Source: JAMQKA01 sp034521835 (lineage in GTDB: Bacteria; Bacteroidota; Rhodothermia; Balneolales; Balneolaceae). Taken from it: a stretch of 64,000 bases of DNA. The position numbers and the translations under genes are program-made. Below, one piece after another: positions 14,600-24,266 of this stretch. How positions within the stretch are numbered: the stretch's first letter is position 1; each line of letters starts with the position of its first letter. Below the pieces are notes generated by a model. That model saw nothing but the letters and a program-made list of their open reading frames with translations, made no database searches and was not told where the DNA came from. The stretch is taken from assembly GCA_034521835.1 (NCBI GenBank), contig JAXHMA010000006.1, positions 1,612,001-1,676,000 of the forward strand, read 5' to 3'.

Positions 14600-16154
14600 G
14601 AGTCTGTCGGACAAAGCGAATCTGCGTATTCTACATTTATTTTTGCGGTAAGGTCTGGTAAGAATTTTTTTGTCTTCGGCATTCCACGTTGTATTTCCAT
14701 CTCAGATATTCTTCTGCTCGCAGTGGTTAACTTGCCAACCCGTGCATGCGCTTCAGATTGTAGGCGCATTTAACCAAATCCCACTCACCGGCGACCTTCT
14801 TTAGCCCCCGCAGGCTAAACTGCCGGAACCCGATGGCACTTTTTATGATCCCAAAGACGGTTTCCACGGTGGCCTTGCGCCGCCCGTAGAAGGCCCGGCC
14901 CTCCGGGGTTTTCAGCCGCCAGGCCATTCGTTCCTTTTCCGATTCCTCTTCCGGGGGCGGCCCGGGATCGGCCAGCCGCTCGTCCCAGCGCTGGTTGTGG
15001 GACTGGCGACCGGTTGCTATATAAGGGATGAGTTCTCGGTCAGTGGCTTCATGTATATTATCTTCGCTATAATACCCGTTGTCGGCCGTGATACGTTCGA
15101 CCTGGCCTACCGCCTCAGGCAACTCTTCCACCGTATCCAAGACCGGGGCCAGCTCCTGGGCGTCATTCGGCGCCTGGCTGATGTGGCCGCCTACAATCAG
15201 GTGGGAGTCCATATCCACGGCCGCCTGCCCATTCCAAGCCTGCTGCCAGCCCTGGTTGCTGGTGAGCATAATGCGCGATTCGGGATCGGTGAAGTTCACC
15301 TGGTCTTTATCGGCCGGACCCGGCTTCGGGGGCTCCGGGGTGCGGCCGGGCGTTTTCTTGCCGGTCTGGGCCTCTTTGGCGCGTCGCTGGGCCATTTTTT
15401 GTTCGTATTCAGCCTGTTCTTCCTCATAGCGCTTTTCCGACCGCTGTTCGATCATCTGTTTAGCCTGGCGAATTTGCTTTAAGCGCTCTTGGCGACGGGC
15501 CAGCTCCTCGGGGAGCCGCTCATCCTCTCCTGCCTGCCGGTCAGCGGCCTCGGCGGCTTCCAGCAGTTCGGCGACTTCCTCGGAGAGCTGATCTTCCAGG
15601 GCGCTGGCCCGTTCCCAGCTCATCGCCTTGTGTTTGCTGGCGTTGGCCTTGAACTTACTGCCATCGATGCTTACATCGCCCAACTCGGTCAGCCCCATCT
15701 GAGCAGCCACCTGCAAAATTTGTTTGAACAGGGCCCCCAGCGGCTGGAAAAACCGCTTGCGGAAGGAACAAATGGTATCGTGGTCGGGATGCTGATTGGC
15801 GGCCACATAGCGAAACGCCACCGACTCGTAGGTGGCCGTCTCGATGGTGCGGGAGGGAAACGTCCCGCTCGCGTAGCTGTAAAACAGTAGGGCCGCCATC
15901 ATGCGCGGATGGTAGGCGTCCGAGCCGCTGCCGGTATAAGTGGATTCCAATTCTGAAATATCCATCTCATCGACAATCTCGACCACAAACCGGGCCAGGT
16001 GGTCTTCGGGCAGCCATTCGTCCACTGAAGGTGGCAACAAATAGGAAGTATCACGATCGGTAACTTGAAATTCGCCATCACAAAACAACTTCATTTGATG
16101 TTCTAAAAGGTCACCTAAACCTACTAAATTATACCCGGAAAGTCCGACAGACTC
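14600..16154 (-). mobile_element. IS1182-family insertion sequence, intact
   Basis: A 1,555-bp element with one transposase gene. The left end begins GAGTCTGTCGGAC and the right end is GTCCGACAGACTC, a perfect 13-bp inverted repeat. CTAG flanks both ends (14,596-14,599 and 16,155-16,158) and is either a 4-bp target duplication or a shared palindromic target. Its GC content is higher than that of the cassettes. Confidence 0.85.
14727..16094 (-). CDS. IS1182-family transposase
   Basis: A 455-residue DDE transposase. The N-terminal domain (DTSYLLPPSVDEWLPEDHLARF, then YHPRMMAALLFYSYASG and NQHPDHDTICSFR) is diagnostic of IS1182-type enzymes. A charged, Gln- and Glu-rich insertion lies around residues 180-260. 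Catalytic acidic positions are likely in GDVSIDGSKFKANASKHK, in RITADNGYYSED, and the Glu in KATVETVFGIIK. It is complete, so the element may be active or recently active. The gene runs opposite to the interrupted cassette. Confidence 0.92.
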   Translation of the reverse strand: MKLFCDGEFQVTDRDTSYLLPPSVDEWLPEDHLARFVVEIVDEMDISELESTYTGSGSDAYHPRMMAALLFYSYASGTFPSRTIETATYESVAFRYVAANQHPDHDTICSFRKRFFQPLGALFKQILQVAAQMGLTELGDVSIDGSKFKANASKHKAMSWERASALEDQLSEEVAELLEAAEAADRQAGEDERLPEELARRQERLKQIRQAKQMIEQRSEKRYEEEQAEYEQKMAQRRAKEAQTGKKTPGRTPEPPKPGPADKDQVNFTDPESRIMLTSNQGWQQAWNGQAAVDMDSHLIVGGHISQAPNDAQELAPVLDTVEELPEAVGQVERITADNGYYSEDNIHEATDRELIPYIATGRQSHNQRWDERLADPGPPPEEESEKERMAWRLKTPEGRAFYGRRKATVETVFGIIKSAIGFRQFSLRGLKKVAGEWDLVKCAYNLKRMHGLAS

Positions 16155-16158
16155 CTAG

Positions 16159-16543
16159 TACTTAGAATCATAAATCCGCGTAATTATTGGGTAGGGTACC
16201 CGGTTTGCATACATTCTTTTTCCATTCAAACGGGGCAGCCTGCTCATTGTATGCCTGACTGAAAGCACCCTGCACTGAAAGTGCAGGGGTTAGGGTTAGG
16301 ACTGAAAGTCCTTCTCCTTCAAAAAAATCTGATCACTATTATCCTTTCGTGCCTTTTTCCATTACCAGGTCTTCTTGCTTACCAGATATCTCATACCTAT
16401 AGCAGTAACTTTGGGGAATCCTTTTGTTTTCTGCTAACAAAACAATGTATCACGCTTTTTATACGTATCTCGCTATATATTTTTCGAAATACTAAAAGTT
16501 CTGCACTGAAAGTGCAGGGTTTTAAACCCTGGGCTGGGACCAA
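16159..16543. repeat. Gene-free stretch with REP-like palindromes
   Basis: No gene is seen. Three small palindromes share a CTGAAAG core: CTGCACTGAAAGTGCAG at about 16,269 and again at 16,501, and GGACTGAAAGTCC near 16,299. The second long one is followed by GGTTTTAAACCCTGGGC, a further palindrome. Such clustered hairpins resemble REP-type elements. There is also a GGGTTAGGGTTAGG run near 16,286. Confidence 0.5.
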
Positions 16544-16574
16544 TAAAAAAGGCAGCCTTGAAACAGGCTGCCTC
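16544..16574 (-). terminator. Rho-independent terminator after katG
   Basis: On the minus strand AGGCAGCCTGTTTCAAGGCTGCC forms an 8-bp stem with a short loop, followed by a T run (TTTTTTATT). It lies about 80 bases past the katG stop codon. Confidence 0.85.
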
Positions 16575-16651
16575 TAAAACTATGTGATATTTAATCACCA
16601 ACGCTATTTGAGGTTCTGTCAGGGACCAATCACATCGTGGTTGGGATCAAA

Positions 16652-18902
16652 TTATTTATCCAAGTCGAACCGGTCCAAGTTCATAACCTTCTTCCAAGCT
16701 GCTACGAAGTCCTTGACGAACTTTTCCTCAGCATCTTCCGATGCATAGAATTCCGCAAGCGCGCGCAACTCGGAGTTTGAACCACAGATCAGGTCGGTAC
16801 GAGTACCAGTCCATTTAACTTCGCCGGTATTGCGATCGCTGCCAATAAACACATTCTGCTCGTCGGTGGTGGCCTTCCATGTCGTATTCATATCGATCAG
16901 GTTGACAAAGAAGTCATTGGTCAATTCACCGGGTTCATCAGTGAACACTCCATGATCGGAGCCGTCGTAGTTGGCGCCCAGCACACGCATACCGCCCAGT
17001 AGCACCGTCATCTCAGGTGGCGTCAGTGTCAGTTGCTGAGCTTTGTCCAACAGCAGTTCTTCGGCCTTGGCATTGCGATTGGTATTGAAGTAGTTACGGA
17101 ATCCATCTGCATCCGGCTTAAGCCATTGAAACGAATCCTCATCGGTTTGCTCTTCTGTGGCATCTGTACGTCCCGGTGTAAAGGGTACGGTAACATTATG
17201 ACCGGCTTCTTCAGCAGCTTGTTCAATAGCTGCAGCTCCTCCCAGAACGATCAGGTCGGCCAGGGATACTTTCTTATTGCCTGACTGTTCGCTATTAAAT
17301 ACTTCCTGGATACCTTCGAACGTCTCCAGTACTTTGGATAGCTGTTCAGGATTGTTGACTTCCCAATCCTTCTGCGGAACCAAACGGACGCGTGCACCGT
17401 TGGCACCGCCTCGCTTGTCGGATCCACGGAAGGTTGAAGCAGATGCCCAGGCGGTAGATACGAGCTCCGCCACCGTCAGATCGGTATCAAGGATCTCTGC
17501 CTTCAGCTCGGCAATGTCCTCATTATCAATCAGCTCATGATCCACTTCGGGAACCGGATCTTGCCAAATCAGGTCTTCCTCAGGGACTTCCGGTCCGAGA
17601 TAACGCGACTTGGGCCCCATATCGCGATGGATAAGCTTAAACCATGCACGCGTAAAGGCGTCTTTAAATTCTTCCGGGTTCTCGTAGAATCGTTTTGAAA
17701 TTTTCTTGTACTCCGGATCTACTTTCAGCGCAAGATCCGTTGTGAGCATCATGGGCGAATTTTTCTTATCAGGATCATGTGCATCCGGAACGGTACCGTC
17801 TCCTGCCCCATCCTTTGGCTGCCACTGATATGCACCTGCAGGACTTTGGGTCAGCTCCCATTCATATCCGAATAAGTTTTCGAAAAAGCCCATGTCAAAC
17901 TCAACCGGATTATTGGTCCATGCACCTTCTTCACCGTCAGTAATCGTGTCCCCACCCTTTCCAGAGCCATAGTCGCTGATCCAGCCAAAGCCCTGTTCTT
18001 CAATTCCGGCGGCCTCGGGTTCCGGGCCTTTATGCTCCAGCGGTCCGGCCCCGTGGGTCTTGCCTAGTGTATGTCCACCAGCAATAAGTGCAACAGTTTC
18101 CTCGTCATTCATTGCCATGCGTTTAAAGGACTGCCGAATGTAATCAGCAGACTTTGCCGGATCCGGTTCACCATTCGGGCCTTCGGGATTCACATAAATC
18201 AATCCCATGTGATCGGCAGCGAGCGGTCCTTTAAGATTTCCTTCGTCGTCGTGGCGCTCATCTGCAAGCCATTCTCCTTCGGGTCCCCAATTAACAGATT
18301 TGTCAGGCATCCAGTCATCCTCACGTCCACCGGCAAAACCAAACGTTTCCAATCCCATTGATTCGAATGCACAGTTACCGGCCAAGACGATCAGATCAGC
18401 CCAAGACAGTTTGCGACCGTATTTCTGCTTGATTGGCCATAGCAGGCGCCGTGCCTTGTCCAGGTTTGCGTTGTCGGGCCAGCTGTTAAGAGGGGCAAAA
18501 CGTTGTTGACCACCGTCTGCACCGCCACGGCCATCGGCAACGCGATAGGTTCCTGCACTGTGCCACGCCATCCGGATAAAGAGCCCCCCATAGTGACCCC
18601 AGTCCGCCGGCCACCAGTCCTGGGAGTCAGTCATCAGATCGTAGAGATCCTGTTTCACAGCCTGAAAGTCGAGCTTTTTAAACTCTTCGGCATAGTCGAA
18701 ATCCTCGTCCATCGGCTTCGACAAAGAAGAGTGCTGGCGAAGAATATCCAGATCCAGCTTGTTCGGCCACCAGTCTCGGATTTGAGTTCCGCCACCGGCT
18801 GTTTCGCTTCGAAGATCCGTTATGAAACGGACACTTGCTTATATCATTCGCATTGTTACTATCGGTATTATTTGGTGAGGTTTGACTTTTGTCGTTATCC
18901 AT
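16652..18902 (-). CDS. katG: Catalase-peroxidase KatG (one frameshift near the N-terminus)
   Basis: A haem catalase-peroxidase of about 750 residues that removes hydrogen peroxide. The main frame (16,652-18,724) has the distal haem site RMAWHSAGTYR and the proximal site IAGGHTLGKTHG. It also has the Tyr and Met of the Trp-Tyr-Met crosslink (IYVNPEGPNGE, KRMAMNDEE), and the C-terminal duplicated domain. The true start is at 18,902 (MDNDKSQTSPNNTDSN, then SKCPFHNG). One extra C near 18,800 shifts the frame; removing it restores GGGTQIRDWWPNKLDLDILR. An AT-rich inverted repeat (ATTAT-4-ATAAT, 18,959-18,972) upstream could be a PerR/Fur-like operator, low confidence. Confidence 0.95.
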
Positions 18903-18989
18903 GCTACCGACTGGTTTTATGATTTTCTACTTAGCATTATTTAATTATTCAATATTTTATTATAAGAATAATTTTTCGATAGACTAATA

Positions 18990-19577
18990 GATAATGATTA
19001 TGACATGTATTCAGGTTGGTTATAACACCATAGTGCAGCGATATGATCCCCTTAAAACCGGATGATTCCTGCTCAATCAATCTACATGTATTAAAAGTCC
19101 TTTAAAGCTGAGGAAAAGATTTTTTAACCAAATTTCCCGTCCCTCTAATTGATAGAATTTTCATGGATCATGGTCCATGAAAATTAATGCATCAGGATTC
19201 TAACAAACTATTTACTTCACAAGCCTTTTACTAAGAATATATCCGCCTATTTTGCAGATGATGACAAAGAATATTTTTATCCTAAACTTTTCACTTTGGT
19301 GATAATCAAACACATCATTCCCTTTAATGTGCAAGTGTACTAGATTCACTGGAAGTGTGAAGCCATGAACTGAACGCATGTGAACCAAATCTTAAATCTC
19401 CGATCCTTGCTGATACAGAGGAGTGGTTCTTGCAAGGATACACACTTTGAGTTAAACAAATTGATGAGGTATTTGAAAAGCTAATCAGAATCTATTGAGC
19501 ATTAAATAAAGAGTACAGCACAGCATTTATCTTGCCTAATCAATAGTCAAACGTTTACTGAGCTTGCTACATTTTGG
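18990..19577. other. Gene-free stretch with a long perfect hairpin
   Basis: No gene is recognisable. A perfect inverted repeat, AATTTTCATGGA (19,156-19,167) and TCCATGAAAATT (19,174-19,185), surrounds a 6-base loop. It has no T run after it, so it is not a standard terminator. The rest is AT-rich and ends at the IS3-family element. Confidence 0.55.
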
Positions 19578-19632
19578 TGGACGCCCAGTTAAGACATAGA
19601 TTGTCAGCTGTAATTTATGACAAATAACTATT

Positions 19633-19929
19633 ATGAGTAAAAGACAAACCTACAGCAAACAGTTTAAACTGGACGTAATCAAACAAAGTTACCAGCGGGA
19701 TAATATCCGCGAGTTGGCCGAGGAGTTAGGGATTGACCCGGGCCTTATCTACGCTTGGCGATCGAAATATAAAACCCAGCCCCAGCAACCCTTTCCAGGC
19801 AAAGGCATTCCCAGCCGGACGCCCGAAGAGAAGGAGCTGGCCGAGTTAAAGAAAGAGTTGGCTGACGTGCGTATGGAGCGTGATATCTTAAAAAAGGCGA
19901 TGGGCATCTTCACCAAGAAAAACGGATAA
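19633..19929 (+). CDS. IS3-family transposase OrfA
   Basis: A 98-residue helix-turn-helix protein (YSKQFKLDVIKQSYQ, IRELAEELGIDPGLIYAW) with a C-terminal leucine-zipper-like helix (ELAELKKELADVRMERDILKKA). The slippery heptamer A-AAA-AAG at 19,890-19,896 is exactly in phase for a -1 shift into the orfB frame. That frame is open from 19,884, so a fused OrfAB transposase is likely made by frameshifting. Confidence 0.9.
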   Translation: MSKRQTYSKQFKLDVIKQSYQRDNIRELAEELGIDPGLIYAWRSKYKTQPQQPFPGKGIPSRTPEEKELAELKKELADVRMERDILKKAMGIFTKKNG

Positions 19930-19940
19930 TTTTCCAATTT

Positions 19941-20825
19941 ATGGCTGAACACAAGAACATATTTCCCATAGTGAAGATGTCCGAGGTATTCGATGTAAGC
20001 AGAAGCGGATATTACAGCTGGATGGGTCGCGAGCCTTCCGATCGCGCCAAAGAAAACCGGCGTCTGACGAGGCGAATTAAGCAGATTTGGCTGGATTCCG
20101 GCAAGACCTATGGCAGTCCTCGCATTCACCAGCAACTGCTGCGGGACGGTGAAACAGCCAGCCGACCCAGAGTAGCACGGCTCATGAAAAAGGAAGGCCT
20201 GCAAAGCCAGATTCGCCCGAAATGGGTAACCACCACCGATTCGAAGCACACCCTGCCGGTGGCTCCGAACCTGCTGGACCAAGACTTTTCGGCCGGCCAA
20301 TTAGGTCAGGTGTGGGTAAGCGACATCACCTATATCCCCAGCACCCAAGGATGGCTGTACCTGACGACGATCATGGATCTGGCTGATCGCCAGATTGTGG
20401 GCTGGTCGTTCTCGGAAGGCATGAGTGCCAGCGAGACGATTATTCCGGCGTGGAAACAGGCCTGCCAAAAGCGGACAATCGACCAGGAGCTGATCTTCCA
20501 TTCTGACCGAGGTATCCAATATGCCTGTGAGGAGTTTACTACGTTGCTAAAAGCTCGACCACTGGTCCGGCAAAGCATGAGCCGCAAAGGCAACTGCTGG
20601 GATAATGCACCAGCCGAGAGCTTCTTTAAAACCTTTAAAGCAGAACTACCAATAGAACCTAAACACTACCGTTATGACAAACTTCGAGGAGTAATTTTTA
20701 ACTTTATCGAGATCTGGTATAACCGCCAGCGGCTACATTCTACGCTTGACTACCGCACACCGGCGGAAATGCAAAACTATTTAACACAACAACCAAGAAC
20801 TGGCTGCATGATCTGGCTTAACTAA
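19941..20825 (+). CDS. IS3-family transposase OrfB (integrase core)
   Basis: A 294-residue rve-type DDE catalytic protein. The active-site residues are visible: Asp in VWVSDITYIPS, Asp in FHSDRGIQYA, and Glu in NAPAESFFKTFK, with the 35-residue D-E spacing expected for IS3. An N-terminal HTH_21 region is present (YGSPRIHQQLLRDG). It is complete and apparently functional. Free translation from ATG 19,941 is possible; the fused product starts in orfA. Confidence 0.93.
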   Translation: MAEHKNIFPIVKMSEVFDVSRSGYYSWMGREPSDRAKENRRLTRRIKQIWLDSGKTYGSPRIHQQLLRDGETASRPRVARLMKKEGLQSQIRPKWVTTTDSKHTLPVAPNLLDQDFSAGQLGQVWVSDITYIPSTQGWLYLTTIMDLADRQIVGWSFSEGMSASETIIPAWKQACQKRTIDQELIFHSDRGIQYACEEFTTLLKARPLVRQSMSRKGNCWDNAPAESFFKTFKAELPIEPKHYRYDKLRGVIFNFIEIWYNRQRLHSTLDYRTPAEMQNYLTQQPRTGCMIWLN

Positions 20826-20944
20826 CTGTCCATTTTTTTGTAGCAATTCCATACCAAGTGTTACAGGAAGCCTGACCTATTGATGATGCTGAACTATGTA
20901 CTCCCTGCACTGTTTTAAACTCCCTTCTGCGACCAAAAACAAAA

Positions 20945-20972
20945 AACCCCTCCAGCTTAAACTGAAGGGGTT
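20945..20972 (-). terminator. Terminator downstream of tRNA-Ser
   Basis: On the minus strand ACCCCTTCAG, a 6-base loop and CTGGAGGGGT form a strong stem with one mismatch, followed by TTTTTTG. It starts directly after the tRNA 3' end. Confidence 0.85.
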
Positions 20973-20975
20973 CTG

Positions 20976-21062
20976 CGGAGAGGGAGGGATTCGAACCCCC
21001 GGAGACCATAAGGCCTCAACGGTTTTCAAGACCGCCGCATTCGACCACTCTGCCACCTCTCC
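20976..21062 (-). tRNA. tRNA-Ser (anticodon UGA)
   Basis: An 87-nucleotide class II tRNA. Its acceptor stem pairs GGAGAGG with CCTCTCC, and the discriminator is G. The anticodon loop CTTGAAAA contains TGA (plus-strand 21,026-21,028). The long variable arm is GAGGCCTTATGGTCTC-like and the T-loop is GGTTCGAATCC. A full CCA tail is not encoded. It precedes the terminator and follows the atp operon on the same strand. Confidence 0.95.
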
Positions 21063-21149
21063 AAAATGTCAAAAGGTTATAATCTTAATTGAAATATAGA
21101 TCTATATTTCAATTAAAATATCTTACGAAACTAACTAATAATCTCGGAA

Positions 21150-22047
21150 TTACGCTTCTTCCAGAGCCTGTGCACCAGAAACGATCTCGGAAATCTCCGT
21201 TGTAATTGCACTTTGTCGAGCCTGGTTATATTCAAGCTGCAGATCTTCCTGAAGTTCCTTGGCATTTTCGGTGGCATTGTCCATAGCTGTCATACGCGCA
21301 CCCTGTTCTGCCGCATTTGATTCGAGGATTGCCTTCCATAACTGCATATTCAGGTGCAGTGGAAGTAAATGTTCCAAGATTGAATCAACATCTGGCTCGT
21401 AAATATAGTCTATTGACTCTTCGCCCTCCTCTTCCTGTTCCTCAGTGAGTAGAGTCGCAGGATCAATCGGCAAGACCTGTTCAATCATTCTGTTTTGTGC
21501 AATCACAGACTTAAATTCATTATATGCCAGATATACTGCATCAAGGTCACCGGTTACAAAATCAGCGACTATCTCCTTCATTATTTCGGAGGCTTTACTG
21601 AACTCAATATTGTCAAAAAAATTCGTGTCAGAATCTTTAATCTTATAATTCCGTTTTCCGAAATGTTTGGTCCCTTTTTTACCAAGCGTTACCAGTGATA
21701 GATTTCCGCTTTCCTGGTATTCGCTAAAATCTTCATCGATGGTAGACTGAACTTCCTTGAACAAATTGTTATTAAACGCACCGCAAAGTCCGCGATCCGA
21801 ACTAATAACGATCAAGAGCACATTATCCGTTTTTTCCGGTTTTCGGAACAAGATATTATCGCCGCCCAAATTTTTTATCAGTCGAGCTACTACCTCTTTC
21901 ATTTTAGAAGCATAAGGACGGGTCTCAATAATCTTGTTTTGAGCCTTTCGAAGCCTCGCAGCAGCTACCATTTTCATAGCACGCGTAATCTGTTGCGTGT
22001 TCTTAATAGACTCAATACGATTTCGTATGTCGCGTAAGATTTGCCAT
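21150..22047 (-). CDS. atpG: ATP synthase F1 gamma subunit (frameshift at the start)
   Basis: Central-stalk subunit of the F1Fo-ATP synthase, about 298 residues. The conserved N-terminal helix (LRDIRNRIESIKNTQQITRAMKMVAAARLRKAQ) and the C-terminal helix ending near EISEIVSGAQALEEA are both present. The start should be ATG 22,047 (MANLRDIR). One extra A near 22,033 shifts this start out of frame, so the uninterrupted frame begins artificially inside the atpA end. An acidic insertion (EEQEEEGEES) lies around residue 210. Last gene of the operon, 3 bases after the atpA stop. Confidence 0.95.
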
Positions 22048-22050
22048 GAA

Positions 22051-23679
22051 TTAGGACTCTTGTTCTTCCTCTTCATTTATCAGAATTTGATCAATAACTG
22101 TCTCAGCAGTATTTATAAGCTTTTCACCAAATGTATCATCAAGTACACCAGACTGCTTAAGTTTTTCCATCTCATCACTGAAGCGAGCATTCACGGTCTC
22201 AAGATAGTTCTGTTCGAACTCCTCAACCTGATCTACACTGAGCTTGTCCAGCAGACCTTCATCGTTGATTTTGAGCAGGGCTATCTGTTCTTGCACTGTC
22301 AGCGGTTGATACTCATTCTGCTTAAGTAGTTCCACGGTACGCTCACCGCGCTTCAACTGGCGTTGAGTACTTGGATCAAGATCAGAACCAAATTTTGCAA
22401 ACGCCTCGAGTTCACGATACTGGGCAAGATCCAGCTTCATGGTACCAGATAACTTTTTCATCGCCTTAACCTGTGCGGCTCCACCCACACGAGATACCGA
22501 AGTACCAACGTCAATAGCGGGACGCACACCGGAGTTAAACAGATCAATATCCAAGAAAATCTGCCCGTCAGTAATGGAAATTACGTTAGTCGGGATGTAA
22601 GCAGAAACATCACCAGCCTGTGTTTCAATGATAGGCAGCGCCGTCATGGAGCCTCCCCCCTTTAATTTCGACTTGAGCTGTTCAGGAACGTTGTTCATCT
22701 GCCTGGCTACCTCATCCACATCAATAATTTTAGCAGCTCGTTCAAGCAGCCGGCTGTGGAGATAGAAAACATCACCCGGATAAGCCTCGCGTCCCGGAGG
22801 TCGCTTCAGCAGCAAGGAAAGTTCACGATAGGCAATAGCTTGCTTGGAAAGATCGTCATAGACAACAAGTGCGTGGCGGCCGGTATCCCTGAAATATTCA
22901 CCAATAGACGCACCGGCAAAGGGAGCGATGTAACGCATCGGGGCTGATACCGACGCCGGTGCCGATACAATAGTCGTGTATTCTAGGGCACCGTGCTCTT
23001 CCAGTGTTTGGGCGATTCCGGCAACCGTTGAACCTTTTTGCCCGATCGCGACGTAAATACACTGAATCGGCTTATCGGTATCCTGTGTTTCTTTCTGGTT
23101 AATAATCGTATCGATGGCCACCGCTGTTTTTCCGGTTTGTCGGTCACCAATAATAAGCTCACGTTGACCGCGCCCAATCGGAATCAACGAGTCAATCGCT
23201 TTGATCCCTGTTTGAAGTGGCTCAGAAACCGGTTCTCGGTAAATTACTCCGGGCGCCTTTCGCTCGAGAGGCAACCGAATCGTATCACCGGTAATGGGGC
23301 CCTTACCATCCAGCGGACGCCCGAGCGGATCGATCACACGGCCCAGCACGTCGTCGCCTACATTAATAGAGGCGATATCACGGGTGCGCTTAACGGTGTC
23401 GCCCTCTTCGACAGCACTGGTGCCACCGAAAAGCACAATACCGACGTTGTCTTCCTCAAGGTTAAGAACCATGCCCCGGACAGGCTCTCCATCATTGTCA
23501 ATAGAGTCGGGAAGTTCTACAAGCTCCCCGGCCTGGACTTTTGAGAGTCCATACACGCGGGCAATTCCGTCTCCCACCTCGAGGACTGTACCGACATCGT
23601 AGACGTCTGCCTCATTGTCGAAGCCGGACAGCTGTTTTCTTAAAATTGATGATACTTCGTCAGGTCTAACTTGACTCAT
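22051..23679 (-). CDS. atpA: ATP synthase F1 alpha subunit
   Basis: A complete 542-residue alpha subunit. The Walker A motif GDRQTGKTA lies near residue 170-180. The Arg-finger region is in VRPAIDVGTSVSRVGGAAQ, and a standard C-terminal helical domain ends in a Glu-rich tail. It binds nucleotide non-catalytically and forms the alpha3beta3 head. The beta and epsilon genes (atpD, atpC) are absent from this cluster. That fits Bacteroidota-type genomes, where they lie elsewhere. Confidence 0.97.
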   Translation of the reverse strand: MSQVRPDEVSSILRKQLSGFDNEADVYDVGTVLEVGDGIARVYGLSKVQAGELVELPDSIDNDGEPVRGMVLNLEEDNVGIVLFGGTSAVEEGDTVKRTRDIASINVGDDVLGRVIDPLGRPLDGKGPITGDTIRLPLERKAPGVIYREPVSEPLQTGIKAIDSLIPIGRGQRELIIGDRQTGKTAVAIDTIINQKETQDTDKPIQCIYVAIGQKGSTVAGIAQTLEEHGALEYTTIVSAPASVSAPMRYIAPFAGASIGEYFRDTGRHALVVYDDLSKQAIAYRELSLLLKRPPGREAYPGDVFYLHSRLLERAAKIIDVDEVARQMNNVPEQLKSKLKGGGSMTALPIIETQAGDVSAYIPTNVISITDGQIFLDIDLFNSGVRPAIDVGTSVSRVGGAAQVKAMKKLSGTMKLDLAQYRELEAFAKFGSDLDPSTQRQLKRGERTVELLKQNEYQPLTVQEQIALLKINDEGLLDKLSVDQVEEFEQNYLETVNARFSDEMEKLKQSGVLDDTFGEKLINTAETVIDQILINEEEEQES

Positions 23680-23712
23680 TGGTGTGAATTACTTTTAAAA
23701 TCAAATTTAGAT

Positions 23713-24263
23713 TTATTCTGCTGCTTTTGTGCTCATTAAAGATTCTGAGAGCTGTTCAAGCTTGTGTTTAATCGTACCGTCGATGACCGTATCTTCAATG
23801 CGAACGGCAATCCCACCCCTGAGAGACTGGTCCTGCTTTACCTTCAGTTTAACCTCTTTGCCAGTTTTGGCCTCTAGTGCGGTACGCAAACTATCCAACT
23901 GATTATCCGAAAGTTCAGTTGCCGAAGACACTTCAATCTCAATGATACCGGCATATTTATCTGTATTCCTCAATAAATGCCGGAACGATCTGAGGCAGCT
24001 CGCTGTAACCTGTTTTTACGGGCCAACAATGCAATAAACTTACTGACCACTTCCCCTACCTCGTCTCCAAAGAGCTCTTCAAGAGCCTCAGCTTTATCAT
24101 CAAATTTGATGATTGGACTTTGCAGAAAAAGCTGCAGATCCCGTGAATCATCAATCGTATTTTTGATGAATTTTATATCGCTGAGTATTGACTCAACCTC
24201 ACCGCGCTCTTTGCCCAGTTGCAAGAGCGCAGAAGCATATCGTCGGGCTGCTTTAGTAATCAT
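23713..24263 (-). CDS. atpH: ATP synthase F1 delta subunit (two frameshifts)
   Basis: The peripheral-stalk delta subunit, about 183 residues, is split into an N-terminal frame (24,263 to 23,970) and a C-terminal frame (to 23,713). Around 23,960-24,000 an extra base after LARKNRLQ and another near EEY shift the frame out and back. Correction gives ELPQIVPAFIEEY followed by DKYAGIIEIEVSSA. The C-terminal region (KVKQDQSLRGGIAVRIEDTVIDGTIKHKL) is the typical OSCP/delta signature. It sits in order between atpF and atpA. Confidence 0.93.
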
Positions 24264-24266
24264 CGG

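Larger units (their letters stand above)
19578..20832 (+). mobile_element. IS3-family insertion sequence
   Basis: About 1,255 bp with orfA and orfB. The ends carry imperfect inverted repeats: TGGAC then AGTTAAG on the left (from 19,578), and CTTAACT then GTCCA on the right (to 20,832). I cannot define a target duplication, so the outer limits are approximate. It sits between katG and tRNA-Ser. Confidence 0.8.

Noticed and set aside
14491..14661. A 57-residue protein from the cassette-16 start codon
   Set aside because: The last 20 residues are translated IS end sequence, so the gene is truncated.
16284..16302. Telomere-like GGGTTAGGGTTAGG
   Set aside because: Only two units, inside a bacterial region with palindromes; chance is the simplest explanation.
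19749..20300. A 183-residue minus-strand open frame
   Set aside because: It is antisense to the IS3 transposase genes and has no recognisable motif.
23713..24263. Programmed frameshifting in atpH and other housekeeping genes
   Set aside because: The breaks lie at different, non-slippery positions and are not associated with conserved stimulatory elements.
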